DNA from: Streptomyces sp. CB02980
GTDB lineage: Bacteria; Actinomycetota; Actinomycetes; Streptomycetales; Streptomycetaceae
DNA: 64,000 nt
NCBI RefSeq assembly: GCF_014451325.2
Contig: NZ_JACSCH020000010.1
Coordinates: forward strand, 40,331-104,330
Direction: 5' to 3'
Shown: piece by piece, positions 34,147 to 42,693 of the stretch
How positions within the stretch are numbered: position 1 is the first letter of the stretch
How the letters are laid out: each line of letters opens with the position of its first letter
Position numbers and translations under genes: made by a program
The notes under the pieces: generated by a model
What the model was told of the DNA's origin: nothing
The model's database searches: none
Seen by the model: only the letters and a program-made list of their open reading frames with translations

Positions 34147-34535
34147 AGATCCACCTGACCAGCCTCTTCGTCGACGACCAGGCCAAGGCCGAGCGCTTCT
34201 ACACCGAGATCCTCGGCTTCGTGAAGAAGCACGACGTCCCGCTGGGCGAGACGGACCGATGGCTGACCGTCGTCTCGCCCGACGAGCTCGACGGCACCGA
34301 ACTCCTCCTGGAGCCCGCCGGCCACCCGGCCGTCAAGCCGTACCGCGACGCGCTCGCCCAGGACGGCATCCCGCTCGCCCAGTTCGCCGTGGACGACGTG
34401 CGGGCGGAGTTCGGGCGCCTGACCGCCCTCGGAGTCCGGTTCACCCAGGAACCCCTGGAGATGGGCCCCGTCACCACTGCCGTCTTCGACGACACCTGCG
34501 GCAACCTGATCCAGATCGCGACCAAGCCGCAGTAG
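34143..34535 (+). CDS. VOC-superfamily (glyoxalase/dioxygenase fold) protein
   Basis: 130 residues forming one VOC domain of paired beta-alpha-beta-beta-beta modules: MKIHLTSLFVDDQAKAERFY TEILGF at the start and TTAVFDDTCGNLIQIATK at the end, where Glu is replaced by Gln in NLIQI. Family members include glyoxalases, extradiol dioxygenases and drug-binding proteins; the substrate cannot be told. The first strand has His4, a possible metal ligand. It is translationally coupled to the ArsR gene, which likely represses it until an inducer appears. Confidence 0.85.
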   Translation: MKIHLTSLFVDDQAKAERFYTEILGFVKKHDVPLGETDRWLTVVSPDELDGTELLLEPAGHPAVKPYRDALAQDGIPLAQFAVDDVRAEFGRLTALGVRFTQEPLEMGPVTTAVFDDTCGNLIQIATKPQ

Positions 34536-34589
34536 TACGTACGGCGACGGCACGCGACGCGTCGCGCCGCAGCGGCCCCGCGCGCCCCG

Positions 34590-35480
34590 TCAGGGGTGCC
34601 GCAGGGTACGCCGTACGCGGGAGGCGATCACGGCCGTCGTGCCGCTTCCGAATCCGGCGCCGAGTACCGCCCAGGTGGCGGGGTGCGTCCAGGCGGCAGG
34701 GGGGAGCTGCTGCGCCAGGACGAGGACCGCCATGAAGACGACGAACCAGCCGAAGGCCGCCCGCAGGGCGTCCTGCGGGATGCGGCCCGCCAGTCGCGCG
34801 CCGACCGTGCTGCCGATCACGGCGGCCGCGGTGACCGTCAGGGCGAGACCCCAGTCGATCGTCACGCCCGTGAGGTGACCTGCGAGTCCGGCGAACGAGT
34901 TCATCGCGATGACGAGGAGCGAGGTCCCGACCGCGAGGCCCATCGGCAGTCCGCCGAGGATCGCCAGGGCCGGGACGACGAGAAAGCCGCCGCCGGAGCC
35001 GACAAGACCCGTCACGGCACCCACGGCCAGGCCCTTGGCGGCGATGCCCACGAGCGCAGGACCGCCCTTCTCGGGCCGGGCCCGCCCGGGTCGATCGGAC
35101 GCGGGCCGATCCGGCTCGCGCCCGTGGCGCGGCCCGCGGAGCATCGCCACCGCCGTGGCCGGCATCATCAGCGCGAAGCCGACGAGCAGGACCGTGCCGG
35201 GCACGTACTCCGCGAGCCGCCCGCCCCCGTACGCCCCGGCCATGCTGAACGCGCCGAAGAGCAGGCCGGTCCGCCATCGGACCCGCCGCGCCCGCGCGTG
35301 CGGGACCAGGGCGGCCAGGCTGGTGACGCCGACCACGAACAGCGAGGTGGCGATCGCCTCCTTGGTGCCCTGGCCCGCCAGGTAGACCAGGATCGGCACC
35401 GTCAGGATCGAGCCGCCGCCCCCGAGCACGCCCAGGCTGACGCCGATGAGCAGGGAGGCGGCGACGACGAGCACGGTCAC
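34590..35480 (-). CDS. TauE/SafE-family sulfite/sulfur exporter
   Basis: 296 residues, about eight membrane helices in two repeats. Each repeat starts with the family motif G-x-G-G-G (LGVLGGGGSILTVP near the N-terminus, GLVGSGGGFLVVPALAILGG after the central loop). A hydrophilic Arg/Asp-rich loop (about 115-145) separates the halves. Family members export sulfite, sulfoacetate or other sulfur anions. The GTG start at 35480 overlaps the stop of the rhodanese gene (GTGA), so both form one operon. With the persulfide dioxygenase gene nearby, export of the sulfite that enzyme makes is a reasonable role. Confidence 0.9.
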   Translation of the reverse strand: MTVLVVAASLLIGVSLGVLGGGGSILTVPILVYLAGQGTKEAIATSLFVVGVTSLAALVPHARARRVRWRTGLLFGAFSMAGAYGGGRLAEYVPGTVLLVGFALMMPATAVAMLRGPRHGREPDRPASDRPGRARPEKGGPALVGIAAKGLAVGAVTGLVGSGGGFLVVPALAILGGLPMGLAVGTSLLVIAMNSFAGLAGHLTGVTIDWGLALTVTAAAVIGSTVGARLAGRIPQDALRAAFGWFVVFMAVLVLAQQLPPAAWTHPATWAVLGAGFGSGTTAVIASRVRRTLRHP

Positions 35481-36064
35481 GGCGTGCTCCGCAGCTCCGC
35501 GATCACCGAGCGGATGTCGGGCCGGGGGCCGCGGTTGTACGGCAGCTTGGAGAGCAGGACGCCCATCATGCAGGAGTTGCTGAGGGCCGCGTAGGCCAGT
35601 CCCGCGCCGATCGCCGTTCCGATCAGATGGACTCCCGGCACCAGGACGCCGACGAGACCGGTGGTCAGGACGACGGAGCCCGCGACGAGGCGCACCTGGC
35701 GCTCCATGTCCCAGCGCTCGGGACCGCGGTTCACGGGCGCGCCGGCTGCCTCCCAGGCGTTCACGCCGCCGTCGAGGACGCGGAGGTTCGGCAGCCCCGC
35801 CCCGGCGAGCGCCTGCTCGGCCTGCGCGGCCCGGGCCCCCGACCGGCAGACCAGGACGACGTCCTCGTCGAGGTGGGAGAGGAGCTCGCCGCGGTGCTCA
35901 CGCAGGGTGTCCAGGGGGACGTTGTACGAGCCGGGGATGTGGACGGTACGGAACTCGCCGGGCGTGCGGACGTCGAGGAGGCGCGGGGCGCGCCCTTCCT
36001 GGACGAGCCGGTGCAGGACGAGGGGGGTGAGGGAGGGCGGGGCGGGTGAGGGCGTGGCGCTCAT
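35477..36064 (-). CDS. Rhodanese with C-terminal membrane hairpin (YgaP-like)
   Basis: 195 residues. Rhodanese domain about 10-115 with LLDVRTPGEFRTVHIPGSYN and the active loop VCRSGARA (Cys catalytic). The C-terminal part (about 120-175) contains two membrane helices of the DUF2892 type (VAGSVVLTTGLVGVLVPG and IGAGLAYAALSNSCMMGVLL), as in E. coli YgaP, a membrane sulfurtransferase. GGAG lies six bases before the ATG at 36064. A CsoR/CstR-type operator (36122-36137) lies in its promoter, so induction by persulfide is likely. It is first in the operon with TauE. Confidence 0.9.
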   Translation of the reverse strand: MSATPSPAPPSLTPLVLHRLVQEGRAPRLLDVRTPGEFRTVHIPGSYNVPLDTLREHRGELLSHLDEDVVLVCRSGARAAQAEQALAGAGLPNLRVLDGGVNAWEAAGAPVNRGPERWDMERQVRLVAGSVVLTTGLVGVLVPGVHLIGTAIGAGLAYAALSNSCMMGVLLSKLPYNRGPRPDIRSVIAELRSTP

Positions 36065-36121
36065 GAGCGACTCCGGAGGAAGGGAGGAGGGAGGAAGGGA
36101 GGTGTCAGGGATACCCGTGGG

Positions 36122-36137
36122 ATACCGGTGGGGGTAT
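36122..36137. promoter_or_regulatory. CsoR/CstR-type operator upstream of the rhodanese-TauE operon
   Basis: ATACCGGTGGGGGTAT (complement ATACCCCCACCGGTAT) has the ATACC...GGTAT ends with an internal G/C tract, typical of CsoR-family sites. It lies 58 bases before the rhodanese start. Matches two sites before the persulfide dioxygenase gene. Confidence 0.72.
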
Positions 36138-36198
36138 ATGAAAGCGTGTGAAGGGCTGCCGCGTCGGAGCGGCGAGGCCCCCGAGAGCGCCCGGAAGG

Positions 36199-37587
36199 TC
36201 AGACGGCGGCAGGGGCCGTGGGCTGGGCCAGGGCCGCGTGGCCGCCCAGGACGTCGGAGACGTCCTCGAAGCCGCGGTGGCGCAGCAGGCTCGCCGCGAT
36301 GGAGGAGCGGTGACCGCCGGCGCAGTGCACGACCAGGGGCCGGTCGGCGGGCAGCTCGTCCGTGCGCCGGGGAAGCTCGCTCAGGGGGATGTGCAGGGCG
36401 TCGTCGATGAAGCCGTTCGTCTCGCGCTCACCGCAGGTGCGGACGTCCACGACCACCGGAGGGTGCTCGCCCGCGAGCGCGGCCCGGAGCTGGGCGGCGG
36501 TCAGCCGACTCGCCGCGGTGACCTCGTCGGCCAGCTCCTCCAGGGCGTCCTCGGGGTCGCGCAGGCAGCCCGCCACGCGGTCGAAGCCGATCCGGGCGAG
36601 GCGGGTCACGACCTCCTCCTCGCGGTTCTCCGGCGCGATGACGACCAGGTCGCCGACGGGGTCGAGGACGCTGCCGGCCTGCTCGGCGAACCGGCCGTCG
36701 GCGGGAACGTTCACCGCGCCGTACAGGTGGCCCGCCGCGAACTCCTGGGGTGAGCGCGCGTCGACGACGACCGCGCCCGAGCGGCGCAGCTCGGCGAACT
36801 CGGGGCGGGAGAGCGAGCGCGCCGCCGTCGTGGCGTCGTACCGGTCCCGGTTCCTGCGGTTGAGCTCGGCGTCGTAGGCGAAGTAGCCCGGCGCGGCGGG
36901 CTGCCCGGCGGTGACCAGTGCGACGAAGGCGTCGCGGCTCATCGGCGCGCAGGCGTAGTTGGTGGCACGCTGCGCCCCGATCGTGGACTGCTTCTCGGTG
37001 GAGAGGCTCTTGCCGCAGGCGGAGCCGGCCCCGTGCGCGGGGAATACCCGCACCTCGTCGGGGAGGGCCATCAGCTTGTTCTGGACGCTGTCGTGGAGCA
37101 TCGCGCCGAGCTCCTCGGCGGTGACGCCGACGGAGGCGAGCAGGTCGGGGCGGCCGACGTCGCCGATGAAGAGGGCGTCGCCGGTGAGGACGCCGTACGG
37201 GACGGTGTCCTCACCGTGCTCGTACACCAGGACGCTGATCGACTCCGGGGTGTGCCCGGGCGTCTCCATGATCTCCAGGGCGACGTCGCCGAGGGCGATC
37301 CGCTCGCCCCCGGCCAGCGTGCGGATCGGGTACTCGGTCTCGGCCCGGCTGCCGTAGCCGATCCAGGCGCCGGTGGTGTCGGCCAGCTCCAGGTGGCCGG
37401 CGACGAAGTCGGCGTGGAAGTGGGTGTTGATGACGCCGACCACGGTCAGGCCGTGGGCACGGGCGTCGGCCAGGTACTCGGAGACGTCGCGACGCGGGTC
37501 GACGACCACCGCCTGGCCGGTCCGCTCGTCGGCGATCAGGTAGGACGCCTGGGAGAGACAGTCGAGGTAGTACTGGGCGAAGAACAC
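36199..37587 (-). CDS. Persulfide dioxygenase-rhodanese fusion (CstB/ETHE1-like)
   Basis: 462 residues. The N-terminal metallo-beta-lactamase domain (about 1-235) has THFHADFVAGHLELA, ETPGHTPESISVLV, LTGDALFIGDVGRPDL and VFPAHGAGSACG: the ETHE1 iron-binding set that oxidises glutathione/mycothiol or CoA persulfide to sulfite. Two rhodanese domains follow. In the first (about 270-350) the active loop reads VIAPENREEE without Cys, so it is probably structural; in the second (about 370-455) VVHCAGGHRSS keeps Cys. GTG 37587 was preferred over ATG 37593 because AAAGG is six bases upstream of the GTG but abuts the ATG. Two CsoR/CstR-type sites lie upstream. Confidence 0.92.
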   Translation of the reverse strand: MFFAQYYLDCLSQASYLIADERTGQAVVVDPRRDVSEYLADARAHGLTVVGVINTHFHADFVAGHLELADTTGAWIGYGSRAETEYPIRTLAGGERIALGDVALEIMETPGHTPESISVLVYEHGEDTVPYGVLTGDALFIGDVGRPDLLASVGVTAEELGAMLHDSVQNKLMALPDEVRVFPAHGAGSACGKSLSTEKQSTIGAQRATNYACAPMSRDAFVALVTAGQPAAPGYFAYDAELNRRNRDRYDATTAARSLSRPEFAELRRSGAVVVDARSPQEFAAGHLYGAVNVPADGRFAEQAGSVLDPVGDLVVIAPENREEEVVTRLARIGFDRVAGCLRDPEDALEELADEVTAASRLTAAQLRAALAGEHPPVVVDVRTCGERETNGFIDDALHIPLSELPRRTDELPADRPLVVHCAGGHRSSIAASLLRHRGFEDVSDVLGGHAALAQPTAPAAV

Positions 37588-37637
37588 GGCCATCCTTTCG
37601 TGCGGTATGCACGGACCGGGGTACCCCTTGGTCTGTG

Positions 37638-37653
37638 ATACCCCCCTGGGTAT
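37638..37653. promoter_or_regulatory. CsoR/CstR-type operator, site 1 of persulfide dioxygenase promoter
   Basis: ATACCCCCCTGGGTAT, 51 bases upstream of the GTG start; same pattern as the sites at 36122 and 37695. Confidence 0.75.
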
Positions 37654-37694
37654 GTGCGAGCTCGACCGTAAGGGCACTCGGCGCGGCAAGTCAA

Positions 37695-37710
37695 ATACCC
37701 CCCTAGGTAT
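37695..37710. promoter_or_regulatory. CsoR/CstR-type operator, site 2 of persulfide dioxygenase promoter
   Basis: ATACCCCCCTAGGTAT, a near copy of the site at 37638 with 57 bases between their starts. Two sites suggest cooperative or tetramer-pair binding. The CsoR-family repressor gene itself is not in the window. Confidence 0.75.
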
Positions 37711-37753
37711 CCATCGAGGTGGGGTGGGGATGCCGGGGGAGCGAAACGGCACA

Positions 37754-37798
37754 GAGCCGCCCTCCGGCCGGGATGACTTCCCGGCCGGAGGGCGGCTC
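37754..37798 (-). terminator. Strong terminator hairpin after the choice-of-anchor protein gene
   Basis: Perfect 19-bp stem (GAGCCGCCCTCCGGCCGGG and its complement) with a 7-base loop, 74 bases past the stop codon at 37873. Confidence 0.75.
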
Positions 37799-37872
37799 CG
37801 TGGAGTGTTCGTTCGTGGCCCGCCCGTGGTCGGGCGTGCCGTCAGGTCACCGGCGCGAGCACCGGCACCGGC

Positions 37873-39306
37873 TCAGCGCCGGGCGCCTGCGCGGCGGCGA
37901 CGGGCGAGTACGAGGATCGCGGCACCGGCCGCGCCCAGGGCCGCGGCGGCGACGGCGTACGGCGTGAGCTGCGCACCCGTGGTCGCGAGGGAGCTGTCGC
38001 CGGGCTCGGTGACGGACGGCGAGGGCGGCGTCGTACCGGGCGCGGCGGGCGCGGAGCTGCTCTCGGTGGGAGGCGCGGAGCCCTCGGGCGCCGTCGACTC
38101 CGGGGCCCCCGGGGTCTCCTCCGCGGGCTGCGAGGAGGAGGGGGTCGGCGACGAGGTGGTGGGCGTCGTGGAGGAGGGGGCCGGCGTGGGGGTGGCGCCC
38201 GGGCCCTCGGGGGTGGGCTTGCAGCTGAACGTCGAGGAGCCGGTCCACGGGTAGTTGTGGGTCTCGTTCCCCGTGCCGTGGGTGCGCAGGTCGCCGCCGA
38301 CGTAGACGCGGCCGTTCGTGCTGGCCGTCAGGTCCGCGGACGCCTCGGGGGCGAGGATCGACCCCATGAAGTTCCCTCCGCCGCCGAGGGTGAGCGACGG
38401 GGACGCCTCGAAGTTGTAGAGGATCCGCGCGGCGGCCTCGCCGAAGTGCGCGGAGCCGTACCCGTCGACGCGGTCCCCGTTGAACCCGACGGACAGGGGG
38501 GAGATGCCCACCGCCTGACGTCCCGTCACGTTCACCACGACGGCGGATCGTCCGGGAATCGACCGGAAGTCGAAGGACGAGGCGCCGTCCAGCTCCTTGG
38601 CGGAGATCTCGAACACCTGCGGGCCACCGGTGCCTGCCTGGCCGCCCTCGAAGGTGACGGTGTCGCCCCGGCGCACGCTCGTACCCGTGGGCTTCAGCGA
38701 ACCGAGGGACGCCGACTCGTCCCGTACGGTGCCGGCGAACGTGTCGTACGGCGTGAGGGCCTCGTGCGCACCGAGTCCCGCCGAGCGGCTCCCGCCGTTC
38801 GTCTCCAGCCTGCCCTTCTCGTCGATGGCGCCGCCGACGCGGACGGCACCGCCGTGGCCGGAGGCGGAGGTGAGGCCGTGGCCGACGTCGACCGTCGTCC
38901 CACCGGCTATCGCCAGGTCCCCGCCCACGGCCAGCATGACCGACCCGGGCGGCGGCACGATGCCGGAACCCGCGCCGGCGCGGCCGACGTTGAACACGCC
39001 GCCGGACGCCTTGGCGAACGTGGCGTTCCCGCCGACGACCAGCAGTCCCTCGGCCTCGGCGGACGCGCCGTCGGCGGTGTAGTCGCCGCCGGCGAACAGG
39101 GCCACGTTGGTGTCCGTGAACCGCGGTTCGTGACCGATGCCGGGTTCCTCACCGGGAGCCGGGCAGGTCCGGGCGCTCCCCGGGGCGGGGGTGGCGGCGG
39201 GGGCGAGGGGTGTGGCGAGGGCGGGGCCCGCGGCGGTGATGCCGAGGACGACGCCGAGTGCCACGGCGCTGCTCAGCCGAAGGCCCGTTCTTCCGGTGGT
39301 GCTCAT
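37873..39306 (-). CDS. Secreted choice-of-anchor-A protein with sortase-type anchor
   Basis: 477 residues. A signal peptide (to about ALATPLAPA, 35) precedes a choice-of-anchor-A adhesin-like domain (about 60-355) with DTNVALFAGGDYTADGASAE, AEGLLVVGGNATF, GRVYVGGDLRTHG and an FEASPSLTLGGGGNFMGSIL segment. A Ser/Thr/Pro/Glu-rich wall-spanning stalk (about 360-440) leads to LATTG, a hydrophobic helix and the basic tail RRRRAGARR. LAxTG is the sorting signal used by class E sortases of actinobacteria. The protein is thus likely covalently attached to peptidoglycan. Ligand unknown. Confidence 0.88.
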   Translation of the reverse strand: MSTTGRTGLRLSSAVALGVVLGITAAGPALATPLAPAATPAPGSARTCPAPGEEPGIGHEPRFTDTNVALFAGGDYTADGASAEAEGLLVVGGNATFAKASGGVFNVGRAGAGSGIVPPPGSVMLAVGGDLAIAGGTTVDVGHGLTSASGHGGAVRVGGAIDEKGRLETNGGSRSAGLGAHEALTPYDTFAGTVRDESASLGSLKPTGTSVRRGDTVTFEGGQAGTGGPQVFEISAKELDGASSFDFRSIPGRSAVVVNVTGRQAVGISPLSVGFNGDRVDGYGSAHFGEAAARILYNFEASPSLTLGGGGNFMGSILAPEASADLTASTNGRVYVGGDLRTHGTGNETHNYPWTGSSTFSCKPTPEGPGATPTPAPSSTTPTTSSPTPSSSQPAEETPGAPESTAPEGSAPPTESSSAPAAPGTTPPSPSVTEPGDSSLATTGAQLTPYAVAAAALGAAGAAILVLARRRRAGARR

Positions 39307-39382
39307 GTGCTGGTCCTTTTCTGGGTTTCTGCGAGGGGGCGGGGTGGGGCGGGGTGAGGCGGGGCGGGGCGGGCGCCCGGGC

Positions 39383-40246
39383 TCAGTCGGTCTCGGCCCG
39401 CAGCGCGGTGCGGGTGAGGGGGCCGTAGACGCCTGGCCTCTCCGGGATGCTCCGGGCGACCTGGAAGCGGCTCAGGGCCTCACCCACGGACTCGGTGAAC
39501 ACCCCGTCGGCCGAACCGAGATAGAGGTAGAGCTGCTGGAGCCGCCGCTGGAGATCGGCGACTTCGGGACCGGCGCTGCCCAGGGCGAGGTCGCGCGAGG
39601 CGGGCCGTGAGGGCGGGTGGGGGCGGTGTGAGGAGGGCGGCGGCGGAGGAGTCGTCGTGGGGACGAGGGAGCGTGTGGGCACGGGCGTCCGGGAGGGGGT
39701 GGTCGAGGGCGCGGGAGAGGTGGGGGCCGGGGGAGGGGTGGCCCGCGCGGCACGGACATGAGCGCTCTCCTCGGCCGAGGGGTGCGCCTCGGCCGGGTGC
39801 GCCTCGGCCGGGAGGCGGCTGTCGGACGGGGAAGCCGCGGACGGGGGCGCGGCCGTCGCGAGGTCGGGGAGTGGGAGCGCGAGGGAGGGGAGCGCCTGCG
39901 GCGCCGGCTCGGGGTCGGCGGAGAGCCAGACCGTCAGCGCGCAGGCGAGCCCCGCGGAGAGCGCGCCCGCGACCATCAGGGGAAGCGACATGGGCCGCCA
40001 CGCGAGGGGCGCCGTGGGGGCGGGCCGGGACTTGCGCGACCTGGGGGAGGGCGGCGCGGCAGGGGCCGGAACCTTCGGCAGCCGCACGGTGGCGTCGAAG
40101 AGTTCGATGTCCTGCCCGCGTACGCCCGTACCGCTGTGGTCGGGCCGGGCGACCTTCCCGAAGACGCGACCGGACGGGTGCTCCGGGCGCGCTGTTTCCC
40201 GGGCGACGGGAGTGACTGCTGTGGTCAGGGCAGCCCTGTTGCGCAT
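39383..40246 (-). CDS. Single-pass membrane protein with peptidoglycan-binding domain
   Basis: 287 residues. A basic cytoplasmic N-terminus (about 1-85) contains HPSGRVFGKVARPDHSG. One transmembrane helix lies near 88-108 (LPLMVAGALSAGLACALTVW), then a long Pro/Ser/Thr-rich linker to about 220. The C-terminal ~65 residues are a PG_binding_1 repeat: LALGSAGPEVADLQRRLQQL and FTESVGEALSRFQ. It probably tethers membrane to cell wall. The ATG at 40246 has TGGAG six bases upstream; starting upstream would add about 27 unconvincing residues. It lies 76 bases from the sortase-substrate gene on the same strand and may share a transcript. Confidence 0.82.
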   Translation of the reverse strand: MRNRAALTTAVTPVARETARPEHPSGRVFGKVARPDHSGTGVRGQDIELFDATVRLPKVPAPAAPPSPRSRKSRPAPTAPLAWRPMSLPLMVAGALSAGLACALTVWLSADPEPAPQALPSLALPLPDLATAAPPSAASPSDSRLPAEAHPAEAHPSAEESAHVRAARATPPPAPTSPAPSTTPSRTPVPTRSLVPTTTPPPPPSSHRPHPPSRPASRDLALGSAGPEVADLQRRLQQLYLYLGSADGVFTESVGEALSRFQVARSIPERPGVYGPLTRTALRAETD

Positions 40247-40787
40247 CGAGTGCTCCAGATGAGGTGAAGCCGAGTGAGGTGTGGCGAACTCGTGGAGATC
40301 TTGACCATCGTTCAAAGGGAGCGTCAACTGGCCTCAATGCGTCCGAAAACAGAAGCTTTCCGACCTTGTTCCTTAAAGGACTTTTAAGGCGTGACGCACG
40401 TCACACGCGATGGGGTGGCGCTGATGCTCGGGAGGGGCGCGTGGCTCCGGCGGGTCCGGCGCCTCGCGGGGCGGTCGTCTGTTCGGGGGCCGCGAAATCT
40501 GATGAACGGGTGCCAGGATGCGATCGGTTCATTGCATTTTCCGTGCAGTGATTGGTCGCTTTATGGGTCGAGAATGACCACTGGAGGCAGCCCTTCCAGC
40601 ACGGTCACATGGCGAACCCGAACTGACTATGCTCCCCGGTGTGTTGCGCTGCGGTCACAGCGAGTCATGAACGCTGTGGTGCCGAGCGGACGGAACGTGG
40701 CAATCGCCCGAAAGAAGCCCGATTCGTTCCAGTCGGTGCATCGCATCACCTCAGTCCGTTCATTCCAGACTGATTAGGGACCCCTTG
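40247..40787. other. Long divergent intergenic region before the conservon
   Basis: 541 bases without a credible gene, less GC-rich than neighbours. It holds a small hairpin (CCTTAAA/TTTAAGG, 40371-40389) and a Crp-like site (40391-40404), and must hold promoters for the peptidoglycan-binding protein and the cvn operon. Short reading frames here lack codon bias. Confidence 0.6.
40391..40404. promoter_or_regulatory. Crp-like binding site
   Basis: GTGACGCACGTCAC is palindromic (GTGAC/GTCAC) and fits the Streptomyces Crp pattern GTG-N6-GNCAC. It lies 145 bases from the peptidoglycan-binding gene start and 384 bases before cvnA. Confidence 0.45.
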
Positions 40788-42284
40788 ATGGTTCGTGCAG
40801 GTTCAATTTCCAGAGCCCGGCCACCCGCGGTCGATCGCGTTTGGCTCCTCCCCCCTGGAGTTCTGGCCGGAGCCTTTGCCATGGCTTTTCTCTTCTCCTC
40901 CGCACAGATACGGACACCCGTCGCCTGGTGCGGTCTCGCCGCGGTCGCGCTGACGACCGTCATGTCCGCCGTGACCGCGCGCCGACTGCGGTCGGGGGCC
41001 GTGGTGCGCTACGAGCGGGCGATCGCCGACGCGCAGGAGTACTACGCGCAACGCGAGTCCGCGCTGCTCGGACGGCTGGCCGATCAGCGTGCCACCACCG
41101 TCTGGCTCGCCGAGGAGCTGCTCCCGGCCGCGGTCGCCCGGATGAAGAAGGGCGACCCCGCATCGGAGATCCTGCGGTCCGTCAACTTCGGCGAGCACCT
41201 CGACGAGGAGTTCACCGAAGCGGTCCGCGGGGCTCTGCACACGCTCCTGGAAGCGGTGGAGGCCGAGGAGTACACCAGGGACGCCTCCCAGCGGGCACTC
41301 GTCGCCGTCGCGCGCCGCGTCCAGGCGATCGTGCACCAGCTGGCCAAGGACCTGCACCAGATGCAGATCATCCACGGCACCGATCTCGTGGTCTCCCGCG
41401 GTCTCCAGGGCGTCGACCACCGCACCGCCCTGATCGGCCGCCTCGCCGCCAGCATCGCCGTCCTCGGCGACGCGCGGCCCGGACGGCAGTGGTCGAAGGC
41501 GATCCCGCTCTACGACGTGCTGCGCGGAGCCATGTCGCGCATCGTCGACTTCCCCCGGGTGAAGCTGCAGTCGGTGACCGCCGTGGCCGTCGTCGGCCCC
41601 GGAGCCGAGCCGCTCATGCACCTCCTCGCCGAACTGCTCGACAACGCCACCACGTTCTCGCCGCCGCACACCCCGGTGGAGGTGTCCGCGAGCGAGGTGC
41701 CCTCCGGCATCGCCATCGAGATCGAGGACCGCGGAGTCGGACTCACCGAAGAGGTCCGCCGGCGCGTCGAGCGCATCATGGCGCAGTCGGCGTCGGGCAT
41801 CCACCTGGCCGGACTCGGCGAGGTGACGCAGCTCGGCCTGCCCGTCGTCAGCCGGCTGGCCCGCGAGCACGGCTGCGAGGTCGACCTGCGCACCTCCGCC
41901 TACGGAGGCGTACGGGCCGTGGTGCTGGTCCCCAGGAACCTGATCACCACAGTGCCGCAGTCCGCCGTGCGGTACCCGCAGCCGCCCGCCCGACGGCGCA
42001 CGGGAGGTCCGATCCTGCCCAGGCCGACGCCCCCGGGCGACGCCCCGAAGGAATCCGCGGAGGTCAGGAAGACCGTCAACGGACTCCCGCAGCGGCGACG
42101 CGAGACACCCGTCCAGACGCCGATCGTCCAGGTGGGCCCCACGCCCCCCGCTCCGGCCGCCACCCGGGAATCCTCCGGCACGACCCGTCAGCCGGGTCTG
42201 ATGTGGGAGGCCTTCAACGGCGACAAGCGCGCGGAATCCGAACCTTCCACTTCACACCGCGAGCCTTCAGATGAGGTCGAGTAA
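40788..42284 (+). CDS. cvnA: Conservon sensor histidine-kinase-like protein CvnA
   Basis: 498 residues. Two membrane helices near the N-terminus (about 20-58; LLPPGVLAGAFAMAFLFSS and VAWCGLAAVALTTVMSA), a helical linker (65-180) and a HATPase domain with MHLLAELLDNATTFSPPHTP (N box), EIEDRGVGL (G1) and GLPVVSRLAREHGC (degenerate G2). No canonical phospho-acceptor His box was identified, as is usual in CvnA-type (nitrate-sensor-like) kinases. The C-terminal 100 residues are Pro/Arg-rich and disordered. First gene of the five-gene conservon; these complexes resemble eukaryotic G-protein-coupled systems. AGGGA lies seven bases before ATG 40788. Confidence 0.93.
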   Translation: MVRAGSISRARPPAVDRVWLLPPGVLAGAFAMAFLFSSAQIRTPVAWCGLAAVALTTVMSAVTARRLRSGAVVRYERAIADAQEYYAQRESALLGRLADQRATTVWLAEELLPAAVARMKKGDPASEILRSVNFGEHLDEEFTEAVRGALHTLLEAVEAEEYTRDASQRALVAVARRVQAIVHQLAKDLHQMQIIHGTDLVVSRGLQGVDHRTALIGRLAASIAVLGDARPGRQWSKAIPLYDVLRGAMSRIVDFPRVKLQSVTAVAVVGPGAEPLMHLLAELLDNATTFSPPHTPVEVSASEVPSGIAIEIEDRGVGLTEEVRRRVERIMAQSASGIHLAGLGEVTQLGLPVVSRLAREHGCEVDLRTSAYGGVRAVVLVPRNLITTVPQSAVRYPQPPARRRTGGPILPRPTPPGDAPKESAEVRKTVNGLPQRRRETPVQTPIVQVGPTPPAPAATRESSGTTRQPGLMWEAFNGDKRAESEPSTSHREPSDEVE

Positions 42285-42285
42285 C

Positions 42286-42693
42286 ATGCTGCCACTGCCG
42301 AACATGGACTGGATGCTCAAGGAGCTCGTGGGCGGCGTCCCGTACGTACGACACGTCGTCGTGCTGTCGGCGGACGGCCTGTGCATCGGGCAGTCGAACA
42401 CGGAGCCCGACACGGCCGACGCGATCGCCGCGGCCTGCTCCGGCATCCAGAGCCTGGCGAGGGCCATCGCCCAGCGGTTCCCCGAGGGGGACGGCTCGAC
42501 GCGGATGGTCGGGATCGAGGCCGACGGCGGTTACTTCTCCCTGATGGCGGCCGGCCCTGGTGCCTACCTCGCGGTGCTCGCCGACGACCAGGTGGACGCC
42601 GGCCTGCTGGGCGACCGCATGCGGACGCTGGTGGTCCGGATCGGGCAGCACATGACCAGCCCTCCTCGTGAGGACGTCGGGCAGGCGATGTGA
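42286..42693 (+). CDS. cvnB: Conservon roadblock/LC7 protein CvnB
   Basis: 135 residues forming a roadblock/LC7 domain: MDWMLKELVGGVPYVRHVVV, SADGLCIGQSN, GYFSLMAAGPGAYLAVLADD. In conservons this protein is thought to bind and regulate the small GTPase-like CvnD, as MglB does MglA. The start is set at ATG 42286 because GAGG lies nine bases upstream and it directly follows the cvnA stop (TAA); the earlier ATG at 42271 would add five residues. The stop overlaps the cvnC start (GTGA). Confidence 0.93.
   Translation: MLPLPNMDWMLKELVGGVPYVRHVVVLSADGLCIGQSNTEPDTADAIAAACSGIQSLARAIAQRFPEGDGSTRMVGIEADGGYFSLMAAGPGAYLAVLADDQVDAGLLGDRMRTLVVRIGQHMTSPPREDVGQAM

Noticed and set aside
34553..34566. GCGACGCGTCGC palindrome between VOC and TauE genes as a terminator
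   Set aside because: Only a 12-bp self-complementary stretch without loop; too short to call.
37617..37630. GGGGTACCCC palindrome as a fourth CsoR/CstR-type site
   Set aside because: It lacks the ATACC...GGTAT ends that the other three sites share.
40391..40777. Small plus-strand frames before cvnA
   Set aside because: No third-position GC bias, no ribosome site, no recognisable motif; this is promoter DNA.
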